Part shown: positions 1 through 7,668 of the stretch, in pieces | Layout of the letters: each line of letters starts with the position of its first letter | Position numbering within the stretch: position 1 is the stretch's first letter | DNA from: an uncultured Eubacteriales bacterium | GTDB taxonomy: Bacteria > Bacillota > Clostridia > Oscillospirales > CAG-272 | Direction of reading: 5' to 3' | Length of the DNA stretch: 49,120 bases | Assembly (NCBI GenBank): GCA_900542425.1 | Contig: UQNQ01000012.1 | Span: 1-49,120 of the forward strand | Notes under the pieces: generated by a model | The model's input: only the letters and a program-made list of their open reading frames with translations | Told to the model about the DNA's origin: nothing | The model's database searches: none | Position numbers and translations under genes: made by a program

Positions 1-254
1 GTTTTTTATTTTACGGAGAAGAGTTGGACATAGAATTTTGAAAGCGTTTTGGGATGTAAACTACTCTTGATATAATTTAAGCCTTGTTTGCAAAAATATT
101 TTCCTAAATGATACTTTTTTTGCTTTTTATTGTAAATATTGCTGAAATTTAGTTTTTGAAATTGCTGATATTTTATAATATTGATTGGCGGAAATCGAAA
201 TACTAAACTATGAAAAGTCAACTTGTATTTACATATAGTGACTATTTAAATTGC
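1..254. other. AT-rich intergenic region at window edge
   Basis: This very AT-rich stretch holds no gene I can support. A minus-strand open frame at 6-221 has low-complexity Lys/Asn/Tyr/Phe-rich content, no ribosome site and no recognisable domain, so I treat it as chance. The only visible signal is at the right end, where the promoter of the next gene begins at 255. Confidence 0.6.
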
Positions 255-283
255 TTGCGATTTGGGAGGATTCATGCTACAAT
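255..283 (+). promoter_or_regulatory. Sigma-A-type promoter for the HTH-ADP-ribosylglycohydrolase gene
   Basis: A -35 box TTGCGA (255-260) and a -10 box TACAAT (278-283) are separated by 17 bp. Transcription would start near 290, about 20 nt before the chosen ATG at 309. Because the -10 box overlaps the ATG at 282, it argues against the in-frame starts at 210 and 282. Confidence 0.5.
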
Positions 284-308
284 GAAAAAAAACAATGGGA
301 GGAAAAAC

Positions 309-1898
309 ATGAATGTAGGAAAATCGATCGCAAAGCTTCGTTGCGATTTGTCTTTATCACAGGAGAAATTTGCAGATTTGCTCGGTGTTTCACGGCAAGC
401 AGTTCAGAAATGGGAATCCGGAATATCTGCACCGGATATGGAGAATTTGGCGAGGATAGCCAGCCAATTCGGAATATCTTTGGATCTTCTTGTCTTGGGT
501 CGAGGCAAGAGAGAAATGGAAGAACTGCGCGGTGTAAAAAAGATCGAGCCGCGCTACGATATCATGACCGGCTGGGATTCCTATTCGGATGCGCTTATGA
601 TTGACTATCGCCAGTCTATTGACGAGGGAAAAGATCTTGCTCAATATGGGAATTTGTTCCAGGCCGTTGCGGGAATGCCGAGGGGAGCCTCGAAAGAGAA
701 AATGAGCAATATTCTTTTTGAGCTCTCGATCAATGCTCCTCAGCGCGATGATTTTGAATACAATGAGCCATCAGAGCTCGCGGCAATTCAAGCATTGCGC
801 CCAGAAAGAAAAATCCAAATGGGAGAAATTCCTCAGGATATGAAAGATCGCATTCATGGTGCATGGTTGGGAAGAATTTGCGGCTGTTTGCTTGGGAAAC
901 CTGTTGAAGGCTTGAGAACCGATGTTTTGCACCCGCTCTTAAAAGAAACAGGGAATTTCCCGCTACACCGGTATTTATCCAAAACGGATATTACAGAGGA
1001 ACGGAAGGAACGCTTCCTTGTCGAACATAAAATTTCTTTGGAAAACCGCGCGTATGCTGATCGCTATGAATGCGCGCCTGTTGACGATGATACCAATTAC
1101 ACGGTAATGGCAATGCTCATTCTGGAAAAATACGGAAGAGATTTCACCCCGTTTGATGTCTCCAGAATGTGGATGGACGCTCAGGTGATTCGTCCTTATT
1201 GTACGGCAGAACGTGTCGCTTACCGAAATTTCATTAACGGATTTGTCCCGCCTGCGTCTGCGGTTTATAAGAATCCGTACAGAGAGTACATCGGAGCGCA
1301 AATCCGAGGCGATTATTTCGGTTATATCAATCCGGGAAATCCGGAACTTGCGGCGGAGATGGCATGGCGTGATGCTTCCATTTCCCATGTGAAAAACGGT
1401 ATTTACGGGGAAATGTTTGTTGCTGCGATGATTGCGGCGGCGGCAGTTCTGAATGATTTGACATCGATAATCAAAGCAGGAATGGAACAGATTCCTTTTA
1501 CCTCCAGACTTTATAAGGAGCTTTCCGAAGTTTTAACGTGGCATGAAAACGGCATATCGGAAAAGCAAGCATTTGCCAGAATTCATGAGCGCTATGATGA
1601 GCGCAAAGGATATGATTGGTGTCATACGATTTCCAATGCGATGATTGTAGTTGTTTCATTGCTTTGGGGGGCGGGGAATTATTCGAAGTCTATCTGTATG
1701 TCAGTAGAGACCGGATTTGATACGGACTGCAACGGTGCTACGGTAGGATCTGTTTTGGGAATGTTCCGTGGTACCGGAGTCATTGAATCGAAATGGAGAG
1801 ATCCTGTTCACGGAGCTTTGGATACGACGATCGAAGGGCATACCCGGTATCAAATTGATGATCTTGTTGCGACAACATTGAAGCACATGAACTCATAA
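309..1898 (+). CDS. XRE-type HTH fused to ADP-ribosylglycohydrolase
   Basis: A 529-residue two-domain protein. Residues 1-65 form a Cro/C1-type helix-turn-helix (SQEKFADLLGVSRQAVQKWE is the recognition core). Residues about 80-178 are a linker domain I do not recognise. From about 180 to the end is an ADP-ribosylglycohydrolase (DraG/ARH) fold, with the opening GAWLGRICGCLLGKP, the acidic metal motif DDDT at 259-262 and the second metal site DTD at 471-473 followed by CNGATVGSVLG. ARH enzymes use two Mg ions to remove ADP-ribose from proteins or related N-glycosides; the metal ligands look intact, so activity is plausible. The start at 309 has GGGAGG six bases upstream and matches the usual MN-G-IxxLR opening of XRE domains. 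A lipoprotein gene follows 91 bp downstream. Inference: a DNA-binding enzyme or sensor responding to a ribosylated ligand. Target unknown. Confidence 0.85.
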   Translation: MNVGKSIAKLRCDLSLSQEKFADLLGVSRQAVQKWESGISAPDMENLARIASQFGISLDLLVLGRGKREMEELRGVKKIEPRYDIMTGWDSYSDALMIDYRQSIDEGKDLAQYGNLFQAVAGMPRGASKEKMSNILFELSINAPQRDDFEYNEPSELAAIQALRPERKIQMGEIPQDMKDRIHGAWLGRICGCLLGKPVEGLRTDVLHPLLKETGNFPLHRYLSKTDITEERKERFLVEHKISLENRAYADRYECAPVDDDTNYTVMAMLILEKYGRDFTPFDVSRMWMDAQVIRPYCTAERVAYRNFINGFVPPASAVYKNPYREYIGAQIRGDYFGYINPGNPELAAEMAWRDASISHVKNGIYGEMFVAAMIAAAAVLNDLTSIIKAGMEQIPFTSRLYKELSEVLTWHENGISEKQAFARIHERYDERKGYDWCHTISNAMIVVVSLLWGAGNYSKSICMSVETGFDTDCNGATVGSVLGMFRGTGVIESKWRDPVHGALDTTIEGHTRYQIDDLVATTLKHMNS

Positions 1899-1921
1899 TA
1901 CGATTTCAAGTTCTTCAGGTC

Positions 1922-1966
1922 AATTATATTCGTAATAATCCGTATACACGGATGATTAATATAATT
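1922..1966. repeat. 45-bp nested inverted repeat between the HTH-hydrolase and lipoprotein genes
   Basis: The outer arms AATTATATT (1922-1930) and AATATAATT (1958-1966) are exact reverse complements. Inside them, ATCCGT (1938-1943) and ACGGAT (1948-1953) flank ATAC. Between the two arm pairs the match continues with a one-base bulge. No U tract follows, so it is not a standard terminator. It may be an operator, or an RNA hairpin ahead of the lipoprotein ribosome site (AAGGAGG, about 1978-1984). Confidence 0.55.
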
Positions 1967-1989
1967 TTCAATTATTTAAGGAGGTTTTT

Positions 1990-3549
1990 ATGAAACGATT
2001 ATTGGCGATCATTTTGTCGTTTGCAATGCTTCTTCTGGTAATGCTGACGGCAGGTTGCGACGGCAATAACGAGACAACAGGTACATCTGGAACTAGTGAG
2101 ACAACTGACACTACCAGCGGATCAGAAACAAAGGAGCCGGAACAAAGCACGAGTGACACGGGTTCATCTGTTGATACAACCGGAAGCGATGATACCAGCG
2201 AGTCTACCGGAATTGACTGGGATTCTGTTGATCCTTTCCAAAAGCCCTACGGGTTTGAGGACGTCGACTTCGGTGGTACAACATTTGTAATTGCTGCATA
2301 TATCGGTGCGGACGGCTGGGAATCCAACAAAGAAATTTATTCCGACGGAACCGATGTTGTCAGCGTTGCTGTCCGCCAGCGGAATGACATCATGTCAGAA
2401 CTGTATAACTGCACCATTGAATTGAATGAATCGGAAAGCCCCGGCACATTGGCGGCAGCGGATGTAACCGGAAATCAGCATACAATTGATATGTTTGCGC
2501 AAAAATACAATTTAGGTACTCTCGGTGTAAACGGTTACCAATATAACTTATATACGCTTGGAATCGATTTTGAAAATCCTTGGTGGGATCAAAAGTATGT
2601 AAGTACTTACAGTCTCAAGGATTCAAACGGCAATTTGAATCTTTACAGTGTGGTTGGTGACTGGGCAATCTCCTGTTTTGAAGCGGCGCATGCCATTGTA
2701 TACAATAAAACTGTATACGACAACTCTGATATTCAAGACGATATCTATCAGCTGGTACGGGATAAAAAGTGGACAATGGATAAATTTACGGAGATGATTA
2801 AACTGGCTGCAAAAGAAGCGAGCGGAAACTCCGAATTCCACTATTCAGAAGGCGATATCCTCGGATGGGTCAGAACCGGTCACGCAACACATGGTTTGCA
2901 TGTTGCTTCCGGTCTTTCCATTATTGACAATGACAACGGCAACTTTGTGTTTTCTATGACGGAAAATACAACGGCATGGAACGACACAATGGAAAAAGCC
3001 ATTTCCGTTTGGAGTATGCCTGAAACGGAAACACTGGGTTATACCAATGTCAGAGAGGCTGTTCAGAACGGCAATACCTTGTTTGCTTCTGAGGTCCTTG
3101 CCATTCTGGAAATGATGAAAGATGCTGACGTGTCTGTCGGATTGGTACCATATCCGCTGTATAGCGAGTCTCAGGAAAATTATGCACATTACGCAGATAA
3201 TCACCTGATGCCGTATGCGGTGCCCGTTTCCATTCCGGATCTTGAAATAATGGGCGATTTTATGGAGGTATTCGGTTTCCACTCGAGATATATTGTTCGT
3301 ACCGCATGGATTGAAGCTTACAGCTATGAATACTGCGACGATACGGATTCCGCTGAAATGCTGGAACTGATTCTCGATACCCGCACCTATGATCCCGGTT
3401 ATCTTTTCTGGAACTATGAAGGCGAAATTTCTAACATGATTTCAAATGGTAAAAACAATGTTACAAAATTTGCAGATCGTTACGAGGGAACAGCAGCCGA
3501 TGCGATCAATACCTATGTGGAATCGATGACAAAAGCAAATACGAAATAA
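1990..3549 (+). CDS. Extracellular solute-binding lipoprotein
   Basis: A 519-residue protein with a lipoprotein signal: positive MKR, a hydrophobic run to about residue 19, and a TAGC lipobox with the acylated Cys at 23. A Ser/Thr/Glu-rich tether runs to about residue 72, then a long binding domain begins near GFEDVDFGGTTFVIAAY. The domain resembles ABC-transporter solute-binding proteins that Clostridia carry in many divergent copies, often for sugars or glycosides; I cannot name the ligand. The start is preceded by AAGGAGG at good spacing. No permease or ATPase gene lies next to it, so it would have to share a transporter encoded elsewhere, or act as a sensor. It lies just after the HTH-ADP-ribosylglycohydrolase on the same strand, separated by the inverted repeat, and ends at a strong terminator. 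Confidence 0.75.
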   Translation: MKRLLAIILSFAMLLLVMLTAGCDGNNETTGTSGTSETTDTTSGSETKEPEQSTSDTGSSVDTTGSDDTSESTGIDWDSVDPFQKPYGFEDVDFGGTTFVIAAYIGADGWESNKEIYSDGTDVVSVAVRQRNDIMSELYNCTIELNESESPGTLAAADVTGNQHTIDMFAQKYNLGTLGVNGYQYNLYTLGIDFENPWWDQKYVSTYSLKDSNGNLNLYSVVGDWAISCFEAAHAIVYNKTVYDNSDIQDDIYQLVRDKKWTMDKFTEMIKLAAKEASGNSEFHYSEGDILGWVRTGHATHGLHVASGLSIIDNDNGNFVFSMTENTTAWNDTMEKAISVWSMPETETLGYTNVREAVQNGNTLFASEVLAILEMMKDADVSVGLVPYPLYSESQENYAHYADNHLMPYAVPVSIPDLEIMGDFMEVFGFHSRYIVRTAWIEAYSYEYCDDTDSAEMLELILDTRTYDPGYLFWNYEGEISNMISNGKNNVTKFADRYEGTAADAINTYVESMTKANTK

Positions 3550-3580
3550 ATCAGCACACGGTTTAATAAAACACATTAAA

Positions 3581-3620
3581 AAGAGAGGCTTGCCGAGATA
3601 AGGCAAGCCTCTCTTGATAT
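3581..3620. terminator. Bidirectional intrinsic terminator
   Basis: A perfect 14-bp stem (3581-3594 with 3602-3615) has a 7-nt loop. The T content after it and the A-rich flank before it would let it stop both the lipoprotein transcript and the converging pnp transcript. Confidence 0.8.
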
Positions 3621-3662
3621 GCTCATATTTTTGTCAAACTATTTTTGTGTCGTTTTTTGATT

Positions 3663-5756
3663 TTATTCTGAAAGGGCATCTTTTCTCGAAAGATTGATTC
3701 TGCCTTTTTCATCCATTCCAAGGAACTTGACGGTTATCTTATCTCCGACGGATACAACGTCTTCAACCTTTTCCACTCTCTTATGATCAAGTTTGGAAAT
3801 ATGAACAAGACCTTCTTTTCCGGGCGCAATTTCTACAAACGCGCCGATCGGAATAATTCTTGTGACCGTACCAGTATAGCAACAGCCTTCGACCGGTTCA
3901 AATACAATTGCGTCAATGATTCCTTTTGCTTCTTTGGCAGCGTCAGTATTGACGGCAAGGATATAGACGGTTCCGTCATCTTCAATATCGATTTTAGCGC
4001 CGGTTTCGGCAACGATCTTCTGAATGATTTTTCCGCCGGTACCGATGACGTCGCGGATTTTATCAGGATCAATTTTCATAGTAATCAGTTTAGGAGCATA
4101 TTTACTGATTTCGGGACGCGGTGCAGGAATTGCTTTGAGAAGGATCTCATCAATGATATAGTCTCTGCCTTTGTGTGTCGTCTCAAGTGCCTGTTTGATA
4201 ATTTCCGGCGTTAAGCCATCAATTTTCAGGTCCATTTGAATAGAAGTAATTCCTTTGTGAGTTCCTGCAACCTTAAAATCCATGTCTCCGTAAAAGTCCT
4301 CAAGTCCCTGAATGTCAATCATGGTATCCCAGCTTCCGTCTTCCGCTGTGATAAGACCGCAAGAAATTCCGGCAACGGGGGCTTTGATCGGCACACCGGC
4401 GTCCATGAGAGCGAGTGTAGAACCGCATACAGATGCCTGAGAGGTGGAACCGTTGGAGCTTACGACCTCAGAAACGAGACGAAGGGCATAAGGAAATTCT
4501 TCTTTAGAGGGGAGGACAGGAACCAATGAACGTTCTGCGAGCGCGCCGTGTCCGATTTCCCGTCTTCCGGGTGAACGGAGGGATTTTGCTTCTCCGGTTG
4601 AATAGCCGGGCATGTTGTAATGATGCATATAACGCTTTTCAGTCTCGTCATCAAGTCCTTCCAAAAGCTGTGAATCACTGAGCGGACCAAGTGTTGCCAC
4701 AGTGAGCACCTGTGTCTGACCACGTGTAAACAATCCGGAGCCGTGGGTTCTCGGCAGAACGCTGACCTCAGCGGCAAGCGGGCGGATTTCATCCATGCGG
4801 CGTCCGTCTACACGCTTTTTGTCGACGAGAAGCCAGCGGCGAACGATCTTTTTCTGAATTTTATAGATAAGTTCGGGAAGAATGATTTCCATATCCGGAT
4901 ATTCTTCTCCAAAGGTTGCGAGAATGTCATCGAGAATGGGCTGCATTCTGGCATCACGAATGTTTTTGTCATCGGTATCCAAAGCATGCATGACGGCTTT
5001 TTCGCAGTAGGCAAATACTTTGTCAAACATGTCATGGTCAAGCTCGCCGGAAGGATACTCAAATTTGGGTTTGCCAATGGAAGCAATAATTTCGTTGATA
5101 AAAACAAGAAGCTTTTTGATTTCTTCATGGGCAAACATGATAGCATTGTACATATCCTCGTCGGAAACTTCTTTTGCTCCGGCTTCGATCATGACAACCT
5201 TTTTTTCAGAAGCGGCAACGGTAAGCTCCAGCGTGCTGACTTTACGCTGTTCATAAGTCGGATTGAGAACCGGTTTTCCGTCTATCAAGCCAATAAATGC
5301 GCCGCCGATTGGTCCGTTCCACGGAATATCAGAGATAGAGAGCGCAATGGAAGCGCCGATCATCGCAGTGATTTCCGGCGAACAATCGGGATCGACGGAC
5401 ATAACTGTCAGCGTCAATGCCACATCGTTGCGCAGATCTTTCGGAAACAGCGGACGGATCGGCCGGTCGATGACACGGCTGGTTAAGACAGCTTTTTCTG
5501 AAGGTTTTCCTTCCCGGCGGAGAAATCCGCCCGGTATTTTGCCAACGGAATACATCTTTTCATCGTAATCGACGGAAAGGGGAAGGAAATCGATGCCTTC
5601 CCGTGGCTTTTCTGAAGCAGTGGCACAGGCGAGAATCACGGTTTCTCCATAATGGATCATGCAAGAACCGTTTGCCAAGCCTGCTACCTTGCCTGTTTCG
5701 ACTTTCAGCGGTCGGCCTGCGTATTCAAACTCGAATACTTTGTAATTTTCGAACAT
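3663..5756 (-). CDS. pnp: Polyribonucleotide nucleotidyltransferase (PNPase)
   Basis: 697 residues, the usual bacterial length. PNPase degrades RNA 3'-to-5' with phosphate, releasing nucleoside diphosphates, and acts as a trimer in the cytoplasm. Two RNase PH-like halves are visible; the first carries GGFLRREGKPSEKAVLTSR and the second FTRGQTQVLTVATLG and GEAKSLRSPGRREIGHGALA. They are followed by a KH domain (about 553-615, GxxG loop as GTGG) and an S1 domain (about 622-692, ending with GRINLSRKDAL). Start ATG at 5756 has AAAGGAG upstream on the minus strand. rpsO lies upstream in the same direction, the classical rpsO-pnp order, but with an intrinsic terminator between them, so pnp depends on read-through or on its own unclear promoter in 5757-5910. 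Confidence 0.97.
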   Translation of the reverse strand: MFENYKVFEFEYAGRPLKVETGKVAGLANGSCMIHYGETVILACATASEKPREGIDFLPLSVDYDEKMYSVGKIPGGFLRREGKPSEKAVLTSRVIDRPIRPLFPKDLRNDVALTLTVMSVDPDCSPEITAMIGASIALSISDIPWNGPIGGAFIGLIDGKPVLNPTYEQRKVSTLELTVAASEKKVVMIEAGAKEVSDEDMYNAIMFAHEEIKKLLVFINEIIASIGKPKFEYPSGELDHDMFDKVFAYCEKAVMHALDTDDKNIRDARMQPILDDILATFGEEYPDMEIILPELIYKIQKKIVRRWLLVDKKRVDGRRMDEIRPLAAEVSVLPRTHGSGLFTRGQTQVLTVATLGPLSDSQLLEGLDDETEKRYMHHYNMPGYSTGEAKSLRSPGRREIGHGALAERSLVPVLPSKEEFPYALRLVSEVVSSNGSTSQASVCGSTLALMDAGVPIKAPVAGISCGLITAEDGSWDTMIDIQGLEDFYGDMDFKVAGTHKGITSIQMDLKIDGLTPEIIKQALETTHKGRDYIIDEILLKAIPAPRPEISKYAPKLITMKIDPDKIRDVIGTGGKIIQKIVAETGAKIDIEDDGTVYILAVNTDAAKEAKGIIDAIVFEPVEGCCYTGTVTRIIPIGAFVEIAPGKEGLVHISKLDHKRVEKVEDVVSVGDKITVKFLGMDEKGRINLSRKDALSE

Positions 5757-5910
5757 TTTTTGTCTCCTTTTTTCTATTTAGTATTTATCTTCAGGCAAAA
5801 AATATCCGAATTTGTTTAGCACTTAAATACAGCGCGAGCGGCTCGAACCATATTTAATTGCTATACAAAATCGATTATTTTTGCCGTGAATTCATGGCTT
5901 GAAAACGATG

Positions 5911-5940
5911 AAAAGGGACGAACACAGTCCGTCCCCTCTC
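5911..5940 (-). terminator. Intrinsic terminator after rpsO
   Basis: On the minus strand a 9-bp stem GGGACGGAC / GTTCGTCCC (one G-U pair, arms at 5927-5935 and 5915-5923) is followed by TTTTC. It sits between the rpsO stop and the pnp leader and probably sets the rpsO to pnp transcript ratio. Confidence 0.7.
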
Positions 5941-5948
5941 GAAGGGCT

Positions 5949-6212
5949 TTATTTGCGGATGCCGAGTTTCTCGATAATAGCGCGGTAACGCTCGATATCC
6001 TTTTTCTGAAGATAACCGAGAAGGTTTCTTCTTTTACCGACCATTTTGAGCAGTCCGCGACGGCTGTGATGGTCGTTGTGATTCTTTTTAAGATGCTCTG
6101 TCAGATCATTGATTCTGGCTGTGAGAATCGCAATCTGTACTTCAGGAGATCCGGTATCTCCTTCGTGGGTTTGATTGGCCGCTATCAGCGCCTGTTTGGT
6201 TTCCTTTTGCAT
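5949..6212 (-). CDS. rpsO: 30S ribosomal protein S15
   Basis: 87 residues, the standard S15 length. It carries the family signature: THEGDTGSPEVQIAILTARI, then LTEHLKKNHNDHHSRRGLL and the GKRRNLLGYL motif that contacts 16S rRNA helices. S15 is a primary binder of the central domain of 16S rRNA in the 30S subunit. ATG at 6212 has a GAGGTG ribosome site. A consensus promoter lies about 110 bp upstream, leaving a roughly 100-nt structured leader that could carry S15 autoregulation. The gene ends at its own intrinsic terminator, before pnp. Confidence 0.97.
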   Translation of the reverse strand: MQKETKQALIAANQTHEGDTGSPEVQIAILTARINDLTEHLKKNHNDHHSRRGLLKMVGKRRNLLGYLQKKDIERYRAIIEKLGIRK

Positions 6213-6316
6213 GATTTTTTCACCTCATGATATGATTTTTTTGTCCGTCTGACCCAGTATGCGGCGGGTGAAACGCTCATTGAGCCTTTGTCCGTATACC
6301 GAGAGAACGGATACAC
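6213..6316 (-). promoter_or_regulatory. Structured rpsO leader, possible S15 autoregulatory element
   Basis: On the minus-strand RNA, UCCGU (6311-6307) can pair with either of two identical downstream copies of ACGGACAAA (6295-6287 and 6248-6240). A hairpin GCUC-AAU-GAGC lies between them (6285-6275). The second copy ends about 28 nt before the start codon. S15 is known to repress its own mRNA in several bacteria through unrelated RNA folds; that this leader does so is inference. Confidence 0.35.
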
Positions 6317-6322
6317 GTACTT

Positions 6323-6351
6323 ATATTACCATATGCTTGCCTGATTGTAAA
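6323..6351 (-). promoter_or_regulatory. Promoter for rpsO
   Basis: On the minus strand TTTACA (6351-6346), a 17-bp spacer and TAATAT (6328-6323). It is close to the sigma-A consensus and correctly placed upstream of rpsO. Confidence 0.65.
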
Positions 6352-6410
6352 GAGTTTTTTCAAAAAAATAAAAAAATTTCTGTCATCGGTTGAAAAATCA
6401 AAAATATATG

Positions 6411-6439
6411 TTGCAAAATATCGGTCTATGATGTAAAAT
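6411..6439 (+). promoter_or_regulatory. Promoter for the class II aldolase gene
   Basis: TTGCAA (6411-6416), 17 bp, TAAAAT (6434-6439), about 70 bp upstream of the aldolase start. It is back-to-back with the rpsO promoter. Confidence 0.6.
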
Positions 6440-6509
6440 ATAAATATGTCAGCAACAAAAGCGGATTTTGAAGAAAAGTTTCGAGGGTCCGCGGAAAAGA
6501 GGATGAAAA

Positions 6510-7439
6510 ATGAGTATTGTAACTACAACCGAAATGTTTAAAAAAGCCTATGAAGGCGGTTATGCGGTCGGCGCTTTCAACATAAACAACATGGAGATTA
6601 TTCAAGCAATTACCGAGGCTGCCGCAGAGGATCGTTCGCCGGTGATTCTTCAGGTATCGGCGGGCGCCAGAAAATACGCAAAGCCTGCTTATCTGATGGC
6701 GCTTGCGAAGGCTGCCGTAGAGGATACGGGCATTGATTTCGCACTTCATCTCGATCACGGCGCCGATTTTGAAATCTGCAAGTCCTGTATTGATGGCGGC
6801 TTTTCTTCCGTCATGATTGACGGATCAAAATATTCCTTTGAGGAAAATATTGCACTTACAAAAAAAGTTGTCGATTATGCACATGCACACGGCGTCGTCG
6901 TAGAGGGCGAGCTCGGAAAGCTGGCCGGCATTGAAGATGATGTAAATGTGTCCGCCGACGATGCGATGTATACCAATCCCGCTGAGGTCGAAGAATTTGT
7001 CACGAAAACCGGTGTGGATTCGCTTGCGATTGCCATCGGAACAAGCCATGGTGCGTATAAATTCAAAGGGGAAGCAAGACTTCGCTTTGATATTCTTGAT
7101 GATGTTGCACATAGACTTCCGGGCTTCCCGATTGTTCTGCACGGCGCGTCGTCCGTTATCCCGGAACTGGTGACGGAAATCAATAACTGCGGCGGTAATC
7201 TTGCCGGTGCCAAAGGGGTCCCGGAGGAGCTTCTTCGTAAGGCAGCAACCATGGCGGTATGCAAAATCAACATCGATTCCGATATTCGTCTTGCTATGAC
7301 GGCAGGAATCCGTCGTGTCTTGACGGCACAGCCGGAGGTATTTGATCCGAGAACCTATCTTACAGTCGGAAGAGACGAGGTTAAGAAAATGGTCAAGCAT
7401 AAATTTGCGGCTGTTCTTGGCTCGGTCGGGAAAGCATAA
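6510..7439 (+). CDS. fba: Class II fructose-bisphosphate aldolase
   Basis: 309 residues. Class II aldolases use Zn2+ to split fructose 1,6-bisphosphate into glyceraldehyde 3-phosphate and dihydroxyacetone phosphate in glycolysis, or the reverse. Seen here: the catalytic/metal motif LHLDHGADFE (Asp82, His83), EGELGKLAG, the GTSHGAYK metal-His and phosphate loop, LHGASS near 208, and the closing NIDSDIRLA. This fits the roughly 305-residue Bacillus-type family. The related tagatose-bisphosphate and ketose-bisphosphate aldolases share these motifs, so the exact sugar is inferred. AAGAGG precedes the ATG. The gene has its own promoter and a hairpin terminator, so it is probably monocistronic. Confidence 0.93.
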   Translation: MSIVTTTEMFKKAYEGGYAVGAFNINNMEIIQAITEAAAEDRSPVILQVSAGARKYAKPAYLMALAKAAVEDTGIDFALHLDHGADFEICKSCIDGGFSSVMIDGSKYSFEENIALTKKVVDYAHAHGVVVEGELGKLAGIEDDVNVSADDAMYTNPAEVEEFVTKTGVDSLAIAIGTSHGAYKFKGEARLRFDILDDVAHRLPGFPIVLHGASSVIPELVTEINNCGGNLAGAKGVPEELLRKAATMAVCKINIDSDIRLAMTAGIRRVLTAQPEVFDPRTYLTVGRDEVKKMVKHKFAAVLGSVGKA

Positions 7440-7458
7440 TTTTACACGGAGCTTATCG

Positions 7459-7488
7459 GGGACTGACGTATTGACGGCAGTCCCTTTG
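7459..7488 (+). terminator. Probable terminator after the aldolase gene
   Basis: GGGACTG (7459-7465) pairs with CAGTCCC (7478-7484) around a CGT/ACG inner pair, followed by a short TTTGCT. The stem is strong but the U tract is weak. Confidence 0.5.
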
Positions 7489-7668
7489 CTGTAAACAGAG
7501 ACAGATCCGACCAACGTATGGGGAAGGGAAATATTGCGTTATGATGTTCGGCTTCTCGGACGGCGGATCTATGAAAAAACAGACAACGCTTAAAAGCTTC
7601 TTTGGTAATTCTCTGCGGGAGAACTTTTTAAAGCGGAGGGTCCAATATCATGATAAGGAGAAAAACCA
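7489..7668 (+). other. Intergenic region upstream of the ASKHA ferredoxin gene
   Basis: No certain gene. TTCTC-TGCG-GGAGAA forms a small hairpin inside a longer imperfect pairing of CGCTTAAAAG with CTTTTTAAAGCG (about 7587-7643). A 35-codon frame (7571-7678) overlaps the next start but has no convincing ribosome site. No clear promoter was found, so the signals feeding the next gene remain open. Confidence 0.35.

Noticed and set aside
6..221. Minus-strand open frame of 71 codons at the window edge
   Set aside because: Low-complexity, very AT-rich, no ribosome site and no recognisable domain.
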